A stretch of DNA of 64,000 nucleotides from Dromaius novaehollandiae (Eukaryota; Chordata; Aves; Casuariiformes; Dromaiidae): contig NC_088102.1 in NCBI RefSeq assembly GCF_036370855.1, forward strand, positions 39,283,835 to 39,347,834. The letters run 5' to 3'. Made by a program: the position numbers and the translations under genes. The first letter of the stretch is position 1. Each line of letters starts with the position of its first letter. The notes beneath the pieces are model-generated. The model saw only the letters and a list, made by a program, of their open reading frames with translations, did no database searches and was not told the DNA's origin. Positions 27,701 to 40,175 of this stretch are shown piece by piece.

Positions 27701-28925
27701 CTCTACCTTATGCCAATGATCTCTTCCCAGTCTATAGATGAACTCAGAGAGAGGAGCTTGAAGCCTAAGCATGTAGTGGAATATGACTCTGCATGTAAAA
27801 TAACACAGAAAAATAGTCCACTAAAAATATGCTTTGTCACTAAATCCTGTTTGTGACTGAAGGGGAGAGAGTGGGGGGGAGTGAGGATACAGGATGGGTC
27901 TGATGTGAAATGATCACACCAGATAAAGCTGTGAGAAAATGTCTTGGAGGTAAATCAAGAAAGGGAGGGTTGGAATGTACAGAGCTAGCCTCTGGCCTTT
28001 CCTTGGCAATATGGAGCTGATGAAAAGCCCATCCCTGTGCTTCTAAAAACAAGTCTCCTAAGAGAGCTGTTCATTTTGTGATAGTAGGCTTTCTGGGTAT
28101 GAGTTTGTGGCAGTCCTCAGTGGATAATCTGTCCTGAGCCAGGCTAAACTGGCCTTCTAGTGAACTTGTATATGGGAGTCTGTAGGGTGGCTTGGCCCTC
28201 TTGAGCCTCTGCATTGAATAGAGGGACAGGAGGGATTTAGACAAGCTGAAGAGCTTCCCTAAAAGACAGATTGAGTGCATCCACTCAGCTAGCTTCTGCA
28301 TATCAATGTGGTGCTCTCCTAATGTTTCATTTTGATGGATAGTTATTTTTAACACAGAATTGCAAAAGCTTGAAGTGACAGTATCAAAACTTGATTTTTT
28401 TTTTTTGCAAACTGCACAATTTTTGTCTATGCAGGCATGATGTCTAGATCAGCTGAGCTCAAAAAAAGCATGTAAAAAGATATTACGGAGGGGAGAGAAA
28501 CTCTATCAGGTGGTCCCCATCTGAGGAGATTGACTTAGTGTTTGGGGTAAGGGGTCCAGACTGGAAACTTATTTTTCTGCTAGTGACCATTTAATACAAA
28601 CAGGCTTGCAAAGGCACTCCAGCATGGCTTTCCAATATGAGCCTGCATGGAAGCGCAAGCTGTGGGAAGGGGGTTTATGAGTACCTCTAAACAAGAGGTT
28701 TTTTGGTAGTTACTTCCCTGATTCTGTTAACCTTATCCTGAAGGGACATCAGTATTAACTGCAGTGTGAAGCATTTTATGGGGGTTAAATGGTGGACTGG
28801 GCATGACTGCCTTTGCCTAGCACCGTTAACCCCACAGTTGCTAAATCCCAGGAAATGCTCATAAAAACAGTCCTGAAAATGACCTAAAAATAAAAACTGG
28901 AAGGCTTATGTGTTGGATTTTGTTC

Positions 28926-28950
28926 TTTTTTTATATATTTATATATCTAC
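28926..28950 (+). repeat. T-rich / TATA simple repeat
   Basis: TTTTTTTATATATTTATATATC is a short low-complexity TA-rich run inside SUSD6 intron 1. Nothing downstream suggests that it works as a TATA box. Confidence 0.7.
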
Positions 28951-29783
28951 TGGCACTGGAGAATGAATGCCCTGTACTTAGAGGTATTCATATACTGTCA
29001 CTTCTCAGCACCCTGTTCATCTTCTGTTACTTGAAACAATTATCCTAAGATGTTACATCTGTGTGTGAGAGACACACACACAACCTGGAGAAGTTGCAGA
29101 AAATGACATTCCTCTCCTCTGTTAGTTTTATCCTGGGAATAATAAGGAGCAAGAACAGGAGGACTGCAGAAGCATTTCTGAACAGATTCAATTGAAAGTT
29201 TCCCATAAGACCTTGAATGCTCTCTGAACTGTGCTTTCATCCATAAATATTTATGTCTGTTTCCCACTTGTCTGCTCAAACAGTTTGGAGTGTGGAAAGC
29301 CTAATACCGGAGTGCTTGTAATACTGATATCTGATCTGGTGTGGGCCTATGTTCACTGTCTCTTCAGATATGAGATTCTCCTTTGATATTTTTTCGGTCA
29401 TAGCTATTTCCTTTTCAAATTGTGTGCTATAGCATGGAACTCCAGGGCATGTGTCTTTGTTGGTATTAAAAAACAAAGAAACCGATATAGAATATTCAAA
29501 ATTGATCTGTTTTTCTCCCCAAATATTTTTCTTTCTGCTCCACTGGTTGGAGGCCAGAAGAGACTTCTCTGCCTGTTTATGCATGAACTGAGGGTTTGGA
29601 TTCTAGAAGGGATTGGCTTGGGTTTTTTTTGCAGCATATTTTTCTTTTAATTTCAAGGTAATATGAAGACCAGCTAATGACTGACCCTCTAATGTAGCTC
29701 TGATAGAGAGGAAGGAAGATGGGTTTTTGGTGGCTGCCATATCCTGGATAGAGCATACTGTTTCATCTAAACTATGGTCATTA

Positions 29784-29805
29784 CCCCCCCCCCCCCCCCC
29801 CCCCC
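29784..29805 (+). repeat. Poly-C homopolymer, 22 C
   Basis: There are 22 consecutive C between GGTCATTA and GTGGAACAG. It is the second such tract in the intron, about 10.2 kb from the first. Confidence 0.9.
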
Positions 29806-32021
29806 GTGGAACAGACTCAGTTTAACTTTTCAGTTTTATTTATCTCTCATTGTGCTAGAGTTTCAAATTAGCATTGCTTAATCATTAACTAATAGATTAT
29901 TGTAGGAACGCTGTTTGACTTTTCCTGTGACATGCAATGTGCTGCATGTAAGGCTAGGAGAGAAGAATCCCTCTGTGCCGCTGTCTCTGATAGCCTCTTG
30001 TTCCTCGGCTGATACCCTCTGGCTCTACTCTGCTCTGTAAAAGCCGGTGTGTTTTTTTGTAAAGCTTGGTGTCCTGGGGAGTGCTTGGGTAAAGGTAGTT
30101 AGTAATTTGGTGCATCTTGCTTAACCTTTGGGTTGCAAGTTGGAGTTCAGCATGACCTGAAGGTGATATTTCCCCTCTGATTGTAACTGAAAGTCAGCTG
30201 TCAGCAGGGTGTCAGGCTTCCAACTCTATGCTCTTTAAATGGGAGTTGCAGTGAGGTGACCAGGATTCAAATGAGATATATAGATTTGACTTCCTTCTCC
30301 TTTACAAGAGTGCATCCTTCAGACGAAAAGGAAGGCATGGGTAGGAATATAGGTGTTGCTAATATCCTCACTGTGTGTGTTCAAGGAAATTGCCAATATA
30401 GCTAGCCTACCCTTTCACTTAACTCACTTGTATCCTCACTTCTCTGGCCTTCCAGTTGGAAGAGCTCTGCAGTTCATCATAGTAAGCAGACTTTGGATTC
30501 CTGCAGCCTCTAGTTCAGCAAAGCTCTCCTAAGAGTCCCAAGAAAAGATGGCTATTTGTTTATTGGCAGAGTAGCTACTGATGTGTAACATACAGAGCAC
30601 TTTTGGGGGCAAGGACTCACTTCTATGTTGGTAGAATGGCATGCTTATGGGAGTGTGATTCAGGGATGAGCTCATTAGCACAAAATATTCATCTGAAAAA
30701 AAAACTTGCTACAGAAATCTGTCTTTGTAAATCTCCTGCTTGAGAGGTGTGTCACCTGAGGATAAACTTGTTGCAGAATAGGTTGAAATCTATCAGTGCC
30801 TCTGTTCTTGGTTCACGTGATTTGCAGGAAACTGCTAGGTTCTCCAAAAGAACTTGAGATTTTGAACTGAAAACACAGCTCTGTGTAAAGTGTGAGGCAA
30901 CACTGAGATGTGGGAAAGGAGATGTGTATTGTACTGGTAAGACTTTTGAAGGGGCCTGAACAGAAATGGAGTTGGAAAAGGAGCATTTGAGCCATTGAAT
31001 GTTAATTAGATAGGAATGATATGCACCTGGACTCTGGCAATGCAGATGAGAATACTTTTAATAATGGGCCTGGTTGCGCTGTGTAAGCCACTCTGTCTCC
31101 TCTTTGGATATGGAGCCAAAGCTGATGCATGTGATGTTGGGGGCATTTGCTGTAAGTGTTAAAGGCAGCCTGTCTTTCAAGTTGAAGCAACTTTTTCTGC
31201 AGGTGAGGCTAAGGAGGAGCCAGAAAGATATTTTAAGTAGGCATTTTGAAGCTGGCGTAATTCATTAATTATGCTGGGATAAACCCATGAGTTCAAAGCT
31301 GTTTCACACTTGTACTGTGAGGGTTGCTGTTATGCCCTCAGTACTTGATGCTTGAAGAATTGCTGCAGAGATCTCCCCTCTTTGGTGAAGGAGAGAAAAG
31401 TAAGAATGTTGTAGATAGAGTATGTGGAGTCACTAAGCGAGCGTGGTTATTGGTGTGTGACGCCATCCCTGCCACCCAGGACTCTGATACGAAGAAAGGT
31501 ATTTGAGCAAAGCCACAGTGGGACAGAAATGGGGGCTGGTGTCACATCAGCAGAGAGCAGGATTGAGACCACCAGAGGTATGTGCCGTTTCTGTCACCAT
31601 GATCAGTGGGCATAATATAGCTTGTGCCTTTGTGAAAGGTTTTCTATCAGAAGAGTAGGAGCCTAGGGACTTCTGTAAAGTTGTCCACTTCTGTAAAGCC
31701 CCATGGTGATGGGGCTTGGACTGACTGAATTTGTCTAGCATAGATGACTGCTGAAAACTTGTACAAAAGTGGAATAGCAGACTCTGGTCATGCAACATTT
31801 TCAGGGTTGTGATGTTTCAACAGGTGAAATATAAATTTTAGGTGAACCTCAAAGAAATGTTATTTTCCTCTCCATTCTTCACTATTTTTTTTTTCTTTTT
31901 TAAAAATGTGCATTATCATGCTAGAAATTCAGACTGTCACTGCTGGTGGAGTTTGACCTAGCTCTCAGAAGAGATGGAATGTTCCTTGAGAGAGGAATTA
32001 GTTTTAGTTGTGAAAAGTTAG

Positions 32022-32105
32022 GGTAATTCAGGTTGGAAGGGACCTCTGGAGGTCCTTTTGACCCATCCTCCTGCTCAGAGCAGGTACTCAGGTTATGTTA
32101 ATCTG
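32022..32105 (-). mobile_element. CR1 LINE 3'-region fragment (antisense)
   Basis: AATTCAGGTTGGAAGGGACC, TCTGGAGGTC and CATCCTCCTGCTCAGAGCAG are the reverse complement of the avian CR1 3' region (GGTTGGAAGGGACCTCTGGAGRTC...CCTGCTCAGAGCAGG). This is the clearest avian signature in the window. Only about 80 bp is recognisable, consistent with the usual 5' truncation of CR1 and later decay. Confidence 0.8.
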
Positions 32106-35100
32106 GATACAAGAGGTGGATGTCTTGTGTAAAGGTTTGTGTACCTATAACAGGTGAGTGCCCCTTAGGAGACCTGCCCTCAGGAGAAATGCCAGGTTTC
32201 ATTCCCAGCTAGCCAAATCATTGCTATTGGCCGGAGAATATCAGGAGCCCAGTAGCATTGGAATGGCTTCTCTGTTCAAATCCCCATTTTTCTGAGGTGA
32301 AAAGCAAGTATTCCAGGGTATACATGCCTTTCAACAGTTAAAACACTTCCATTCATTTGAATATGATGTTTTCAAACACCACTGCAGTCTGTCATCCTTT
32401 CAACTATAAGACCTGATGTGGAAGTAGGATTATTGTTTGGCTGTAGGTTTTTTCTTTAGGATGTCTTCAGCAGAAGAAGTTCTAAGTGAGTTCAACAGTG
32501 TTTAATTTGCGTTGCAATTGGAAAAAAGCTTAAATCCATATTCACCCACCCCTAGCATTTCTGTGGAGGAGACATTACTGTGGTGAGACTTGCAGTTGGA
32601 TAACTTAGCTGGATTTTATAGGTAATCCTTTTGTAGCAGAGGATGAGATTCTCTGATGTCTTCTGGAATAAACACAGCTGAAATACAGAAACTAAAACTT
32701 TTATTTCTACTATTAATGACCATTTCTAGCATAATAAGGTGTAATGTGTGGCTGCTGCATGCCTTGTACTGTGGTGTGCAGCTCAGTTATGTTGTGGTTT
32801 CTCCAATATGGGCTGTCAGGCTGCCAAGTTTTCAGCTGTTTATGTAGGGTTGTGTGAGCCACTCCTTGCGGACTGAGTGGTGCATGGGAACCTATGACCT
32901 TGTACACGTGTAGGGCAGGGAAGGCTGCAGAGAGGATGAGAGTTTATGTACCATGGGTATGCGGGAGGCTGGGGGGTAGCAGACATTGACATTAGTGTAA
33001 CTGGACACAGAACTCTATTCATTTAGCCATCCAGTCTCACACAAGTGCCAAACCCAGGAATGTGAGGTTGCTGCCTGACTTGGAAAGAAAAATAGGCTTA
33101 ATGTGGAAATGCTGCTCTCAGTTTGAAAGTGTTAAGGTAAAGGAAGCAGAGAGGGGTCTCTACTGCTGCTGCTCAGCCAGCGACGGCCTCTGGAGTGCCT
33201 TACTGTGCCTTTGGTGGTGTTGCAGACTGTGGAGGTGCATGTTTTGCTGCAGCTGGAGTTAAGTACAGCACTGGATTTATCTAGGATGCAAATATGCTCC
33301 TCTGTTCCAGAGGAAAACTTATACATGAGTGTCTGTTGAACAAAAACACAGGATAATATCAATTTTTTGTGGCTTGAAATATGAGCTGCCTGAGGCTGAG
33401 GATGTACTTGTCTTTGTGTTGGGGGAAGGTAAATTTGGGGATCTCTTCCTGCAGTAGTATTGAGCTAGACCTAGTCTTTTTAGCATCAAACAGAATGGCT
33501 TCCTCTCAGAGCTTCATCAGGCGATATTTCAGAGCTGAAATACTTGATGTTCAGAAAATAAAAAAGGCTCTTTGCTCTGGGATTTCTGAATGCCTAATGG
33601 GCAGTGTCTACTTGAAGGGACTTGCTCAAATGGGAAATACTACCTTTGGCTGAAAAACTTCTCTACATCTGTTAATGTAAGCGTATGAAAAGTTTAGAGT
33701 GTAAAATGCTACCTCCTCCTTTCAGTTCATAGTGTACCCATTGACATGGGTACATTGATATTCCACAGAATAAATCCACTCCTTAGGGATGGAGGCTTGG
33801 CTGTGCTTCTGTTTCTCTTCTTCACACTGCATGATGTACATGAGTAACAGAGCTGCTGTGAGTCTAAAATTCAGACCATGGCAGAGCAGCTTGGCTGCAT
33901 CTGTAATACCTGAAACTGCTCTTAATCTATGAAAAGAAAAGAAAAAAAAATCCTTTAGTAATTACTGGATAGGTGACAAAAATGAGGATCCAAGTGAGAT
34001 GCTTTGAGGCCACCCTTAACTGCTTTTAAGCAGGAAGTAATTGTGGCTGTCCTTGCTAATGAAGTTTAATGTTGGGTCTGCAGAGCTGAGAAAGCAGGCT
34101 TGGGGAAAACAATGTTTAAGACTCCTTTTTCATCTCTCCTGTGAAAGAAGAGGCCTTTCCCTCTCAGCCTCCTTACCCTTGCCAGGGGACAAGTGTCACA
34201 TGCAGAATCATTTTGTCCCCTGCCACTTCCTGCAGTCCTGTGCACATGTGTTAAGGTCACCCGTAAAAGTGCCAGTTTGCTCTGACCTGTCTTTGTTCTA
34301 AGGCTTCCATTGCTGCACAACCCAGGAGGGAGATGGGGGCACCCTCTGCAGTACCTGGATTTGGTTGATGCTGAAAAGGGTAGGATGTCCCAAGTTCCAC
34401 ATAGTTTAAAAATAGATTTTGTTTATTTTCTCCACAAAATCCTCCTTCTCTGAGGAAAAGTAACAAGGTTTCTGTGGTTTGGATCACTGTTTGCCACAAG
34501 CAGAATTAATGAAGCTGGACAGAAAAGTTTGTTGTGGAACTCTCTAATCTTTCCCAGTGGCTTTGGCTTAAAGCCAAGCTATAACCTTTCTGATTTCCAA
34601 GACTATCAATTTTTGTCTCCCTAGGAATTGAAAATGCACTTAATTGTGATGCTCTTGCCAGCATAAGTATTCCTCTCCACATGGGGGGAAAATAATCTAG
34701 ATAGAGGATCTTACAGGAAATTGACTTTGGGTAACCTCTGGTGCCATGGGAAACCTTATATAAAGATAACTTAGGCTGTGTATGATTCCTGAGTTGGGGA
34801 AGGCCTTACAGTCAGAAGTCTGCATCCCATTTTCAGCCTCCATAGCAGGTTACTACATCACACAAGTGTGGTGTTTCTGGTGCGCTCTGGGGAAATGTGC
34901 GTCCCTTTTCTAGTGGGATCATCAGTAAATGGGATATGATGTGTGTGTGTGAGGGGGACATGGAAGAAAATGACACTAAATGCTACAAATGTTGTCAAAA
35001 GCTGACTTTTTTTAAGCATAAAGATGAGGTTTCTGGTCTTAAGATGAGACTGATGCCCACCTTCCTCAGTAAATACTTTGCTTGGCAAGAGCTGAAGGTT

Positions 35101-37529
35101 AAAGGAAACTCATCTCTGGGTTTCCCATCTGAGCTCTTCCACAGGTAGAGAGCTAACACCAGGCTAGATGTGTGGGTGGGGGGTGCCTTTCTGCAAACCT
35201 GCTCTGAAAGAAAAGACAGCCTGCACTTGATCAACAGCGTGATGAAAGAATATACCTGGATTCAGACTGGAGTGTTCCTGAAGGGATGGGGAGGGGAGAC
35301 TGGGATACGCTGTAAGCTGGGTGGATCTGGGAACTAATGCTGGCACTGGTTAATCTGGCCTGTCATTTTCCATTTTGCTTGCTCTTGGTGCATGATTGTC
35401 AGAGCAGGCTTTCATACAATGTTCCTTGTGGCTTAGGCTGCTCAGCACTGCTGCAGAATCCTGCTGACTCTTCTTGCCATCCATTTCCTGCAATGAAAAC
35501 TCAATTGACAAACTGAACACTTGAATTTCAGAGAGCAGTTGGGGTTCAGATTTGGGAAGACTAAAGAACCAGCAAATACAATGGGATCATATTAGAGCTG
35601 AAGGAGTCTTATAATAGGTGAAATTACACAATAGGTGCATGTTATATCTGGACAGCTGTTGAGGGACTCTGCTAGTACCAAGGGCCTTACTGCCTCACAA
35701 ATGACTTGCACAACCAAATGGTACCTACTGACAGGTGGTCAAATTAAAAAGACCTATTGCTCTGTTTTTAAGAGGGAAGGAGGATGCACTGAGATTGTCT
35801 TGTTTGACCTCAGTATCCTGTATTAGAACATTGCTGTGTGGCAGACCCATACTGGATAGCATGGATGAAGTAGAGATGTTCTCAGCTGATGTGGCTGTGT
35901 TCTGCAAGATGTTAGAAAACATTGCTGCCATGTGTCTGGCCTCACCTTTTTTGTAGCAAGATGTGTACTTTGCTCCGATCTGAACCAACTGTATTGGTTA
36001 CAGTTCTGGGCAATGCTTTTAGGAGTTGAAGCTGGACTTGGGGTAGCAGTTGAGACTGTGCTAACCATCCCTACTGCTGCCAAATGCCTTACAACTCCAG
36101 AGTATTGCTGTAATCTGCTAGTGACAAAACTAGTCTTTTAGTGCTGCAGCTCTGGCTGTGCTGTGGATGAAACAGGCTTGTGTTAGAGCTAAACAAAAAT
36201 GCTGAAGGAGTGTTTTTGTCCTCCTCATTCTGGCATCCTATCATGAAAAGTGCTCTGAGCTTGACTGTCCAGTCCAGAGTACTGGCAGCACTGGCAACCG
36301 GTTCATCATAAAGCCAAATTTGAATCGGGAATGGTAGTGAAAGGGGAAGAAGAATAGGCATTTTCCTTCTCATCTTGGAAAGCATGCCCTGTTACTTTTG
36401 CTTTTGAAAATGAATGAACTCATTCTTTGTACCTCAGATATAGACCATATGGCATTCCTGGTAAAAGTAGCAGATGTTCCTTTCTTGCTCTGTTTTGCTT
36501 GTTGCACAATTTTTTTCCCCTAGCCTGTTTGCAGTGGGCTGTAATGCTACAGCTCCAGTATATCAGATTATTGCCCTGAAACTGTGAATCTGTGTTTAAA
36601 AAAGGAGGCTGGACAAAGTGCCACTTGGATTGTGGCTCTGAAGCCTGAGTGTGTATATAGATGGTAACTGAACCCTGTGTTCTGGTCAGTGTGCTCAGTT
36701 GAATAGTTTCTCCTTCTGTTTCATGGTTACTTCTGGCCTCTGAACTTTGTTCTTCCATGTGAAACAGTGCGTTCTACTCCACCTTCCTTGTGGTAGTTTG
36801 TTTTGTGTTGGTTTTGCTGGTGAATGCAATTTCTTTGCAAATCTGTATCACTTTGTATTCCAGAGCCAACAGTGAGAGAATGGAGATACTTTTGCATGTA
36901 AGTGATTGTCTTTTATGTTCTCCCTGCCAGTGTAACTGTTCTCTTGTGTACACATGAGCTGCTGTTCCAGTTCGGTAAGGGAGAGTAGGCATATGGTGAT
37001 GGACTGCAGTAAAAAATCCGAGTGCTGGTTAGACTGCAGCATCCCCCAGTCTGGTATGCAGGAAATAGATGATCACACCTGTAAAGAGTTGTTCTCTCTG
37101 TTTACATGGGGGTTTTGTTTGTTTAAAGCATTTGACACAACAACAGGAGAATCTTTAGTGCTTGCTGATGAGAATGACTCAGCTCTGCATAAATCAAATT
37201 TCAGGTATTCTTAGGGATCGTCAGGTGGAAAGGGGCACCTTTCTTAGCCGCCAGAGATCTGTTGCCTTAAGGCGATGTCAGAGGTTCCCAGTCAGCCTGC
37301 ACTGCCATGCTGACCTGCGTCCCCTCTGTTGCACATGCAGCTACAGCAGGCCGGGGTTATGAGCTGTGTGCTCCTGAGGGCTTGCTGTCTGGGCATGGAT
37401 GCAGGCAGCTCCTTTCCTTTTTCCTGTAAATCTGGCTTTGGTCAAAATTTTTCTTTGCCCTTTCCAGGAGTGCTGCCTGCTAGTTTTCTGTGTGTGAAAA
37501 TAAGTGTTTGCCACTATTGATGTATTTGT

Positions 37530-37552
37530 GGGGGGCGGGAGGTGGGAGGGGT
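37530..37552 (+). other. G-quadruplex motif
   Basis: The G tracts GGGGGG-C-GGG-AGGT-GGG-A-GGGG give four runs of three or more G with loops of 1, 4 and 1 bases, a canonical G4 pattern on the sense strand of SUSD6 intron 1. Confidence 0.6.
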
Positions 37553-37611
37553 GTCAGACAAGAAGGTAGTGGTGGTAGGTTTTTAAAGGTTCCTGGAACT
37601 GGAGGTGTCTT

Positions 37612-37630
37612 GGGGGGAGGGAGAGGGGGG
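37612..37630 (+). other. G-rich cluster (possible G-quadruplex)
   Basis: The tracts GGGGGG-A-GGG-AGA-GGGGGG lie 60 bases after the motif at 37530-37552. The six-G runs could each supply more than one G3 tract, so folding is possible but not certain. Confidence 0.45.
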
Positions 37631-38099
37631 TGCTGTTAATATCAAAGAAGCTTGTGTTTTCCTTTTTGAGAGAATGTAGGTGCTGACTTTTTGATATAAG
37701 TGATTGTGCAGCAGTTCGAGAGGGAGATGGGGTGTTTGTGCTCATCGTTTAATGTAATACATGGAAAATTTAACAGACTCTAGCACAGTCTTTTTGACCA
37801 GGCTGTTGGTGTGAAAGATGCTATACTTTAGAAGGCTTGTGGCAAAGACATAGTTTGATTCCCTCAGGGGGAAACCGTGGACCTCTAGAGGAGGGATTCT
37901 TGCTGTCCTTCTGGTGAAGGAAATGGATGCAGAAAGTAGCTGATTATCTTGGGCACTGAGGGATTTTCCTCAGACCCCTTCTGAAGAAAGCTGCAGTGCA
38001 GAACTGCCCTTCCCCGCTCTGCTCAAACAATAGTCCTCTGTGGAAAACTAGCGTTTGGGTACTCTTGGACTAGGTGAATAGCTGTTTTCTGCATGGCCT

Positions 38100-38200
38100 G
38101 TAAGCTTCCTGTGATGAGGCCTCCCTTTTGGTGTGCTTGTGTAGTGCTTAGCACCTGAGTGCTTGGAAGTGCTACCTTATTGAGACTAGGTGGTCTTGCT
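38100..38200 (+). mobile_element. Ancient amniote interspersed repeat, copy 2
   Basis: TGTAAGCTTCCTGTGATGAG, then TTTGGTGTGCTTGTGTAGTG, then CTTAGCACC and a following GTGCTACC repeat the layout seen at 8225-8350 (TGTAAGCTC...GTGTTTGTACAGYGCCTAGCAC...GCTACC in the remembered family). It is diverged and the family name is uncertain. Confidence 0.45.
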
Positions 38201-39504
38201 TGCCGCTTAACTGCAAAATACTGTAACGTGCAGGTAGTTCCAAACTTAGTGTAGCTCCATGGTCAGGCCACTTGAAATACCGTAGCCCCTTGCCTGGTTG
38301 TGCCAAGTATCTGGTCATCTCAGAGACTGAAACTTACAGGACTCTTCATCAGAGGGAAGAGAGGTGCATCTGGGGACATCAGAGTTAACAGTATAGAGTG
38401 ATTCAGTTATGTTAGATTGCTCAAAAGTTTTAATGTTCTCCTTAGTAGAAAAGAAAACCACACAAAGTGAAACCTACTGATAGCTGCAAATTGGAGCAGA
38501 CTGAGGCTGCCCTGAGAATTCCCCTGGGGCTGCTTACAAAAATGCAGGGAAGTAGCTTGTCCTTCATCCAAAGAGAGCCATGCTGGGGGTGGTAAAATGC
38601 AGGTGGAGGCCAGCGAAATGTTAAGAGATCGAGAGGAGATACAGAGTCTCAATGTTCTTGTTTGTATTACAAAAGTTCCCACAGTGTTTAAGGTGTTGTC
38701 AAAATGTATATGGGCAGAAGCTCTTTCCCAAAACAGCTTCAACTCTGAATAAATGATGGACGAGAACAATGTCCAAGATGACTGGAGCTGTTATGCAGTG
38801 AACCTGCTCTGTCTAGTTGCTCTCAGTACCTTGCTCACCACTGTTATTGCAGTACCCCTCTGTCCATGCTGCACGGGCTTTGGCTTAATATCAAGCCTTG
38901 AAGGATATGTTCAGCAGCAGCTCTTCACAGGATCCCAGCCAAGGAGGAGGGTGTAGGCTTGTGGATAGGTTTTGCCTAAATCCGGGAACAGTCCTAAATT
39001 AAAAAAAGGCTTTCTGAAAGTATTGAAGAGGAGACAGTTGGTTCCTTTTCCCCTGGAGCAGGAGATTCTTGCGTTCCCAGTTGTGGTTGTTTTGGAAAAC
39101 CTCATGCAGATATTTATATGACGGTGATAACCCCTTGCGCGAAGGAATGCAGCCTCCATTCAGAGTATACAGTTCATCTCTGCATTGTGCCTCAAAAAGT
39201 GAGAGCACAAATCAGCCCCTGTTGAAAGGGAGGTGTGCGCACACAAGTCTCACTAGATATAACTTGCTAATGCAGCAGCCGCACAGAACCTTTGCAAAAT
39301 GCACAGAGTAACTGCCCTCAAAACCTTACTAACTCATTCCTGTGTGCCCTGGGACATTGCAGTCATGGAAAGTCTTGGAGACATTGTTAATAAGTTCAGC
39401 TGAGGAAATGGCACAAGGAACTGCGGGAGAGGGAAGATTCATTCTTGTGTGTGAAGCATGAATTGGAGTTTGTGCAGAGAGGGTAAGGAGGTGTGGTAGT
39501 AGTT

Positions 39505-39605
39505 CTTTGAGAAGGAACATGAGAAATGAAAGCAGAGGTTAGGCTGTGTTAAGCCTTGAAGATGAGGGAAAAGAACTGGGAACTGGAATGAGGAAGAGCA
39601 AGTGG
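39505..39605 (+). mobile_element. Possible ancient interspersed repeat
   Basis: AGAGGTTAGGCTGTGTTAAG followed by CCTTGAAGATGAGGGAAAAG resembles a common amniote repeat word order (GGTTAGGCTTTGYYAAGCCTTGAAGATGAGGA...). The match is short and from memory, so this is only a suggestion. Confidence 0.25.
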
Positions 39606-40064
39606 CAAGGTAAGTAATGAATATGCCATCTTAGTTGATACCGCTTTCATAAATCTGGTTTTATAAATTAACAAATATCAAGTCAATGTCAGTGTAGCTA
39701 TAAAAATGGAGTTAAATATTTCTGGTAAGAATTTAAGGGAAGAGTTTTCCTTAACCTGTTTCCAAGCAGTCTAGCTCTGATTCTTGCTTCTGTGCCAAAT
39801 TATTGGCATGTTCTCTGACAGAAATAGCTCATGTATCTCAGTGACCTTTTAATTTCCTTTTCAATTCTGACTCCTCTGTAATGAACAAAGAAAGCATTAA
39901 AAACAGGTGTGGTGCAGATCTTTATTGCATGCTTGTGGTTGATCAAATAGCTCTGGATTTCACTGGGTGTGAAAACTGCAAGAACCTGCTGAGAATAAGA
40001 TCCCAGGGAACCAGTCATGGCTCAGACTAAAGAGGCAGTTTCTCCCAATCTGTCTCTTTGTGTT

Positions 40065-40175
40065 GTGGTATGTCTCTGTAGCAGTGGTCTTTTTTGCTCT
40101 GTGTTCATAGGGCACCTAGCGCAGTGTGGTCCGTTCCTACACTCAGCCTTCTGCCTCCTATGGCCCTGCAAGTAC
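40065..40175 (+). mobile_element. Ancient amniote interspersed repeat, copy 3
   Basis: TGTGTTCATAGGGCACCTAG followed by CGCAGTGTGGTCC echoes the GCACCTAGCACAAT core at 8225-8350. Only the central part is recognisable, so the limits are approximate. Confidence 0.35.

Noticed and set aside
29061..29079. GTGTGTG...CACACAC inverted repeat
   Set aside because: A short imperfect microsatellite hairpin, common in vertebrate introns.
32270..32295. GTTCAAATCCCC, like a tRNA T-arm
   Set aside because: No matching A-box, acceptor stem or cloverleaf could be built around it.
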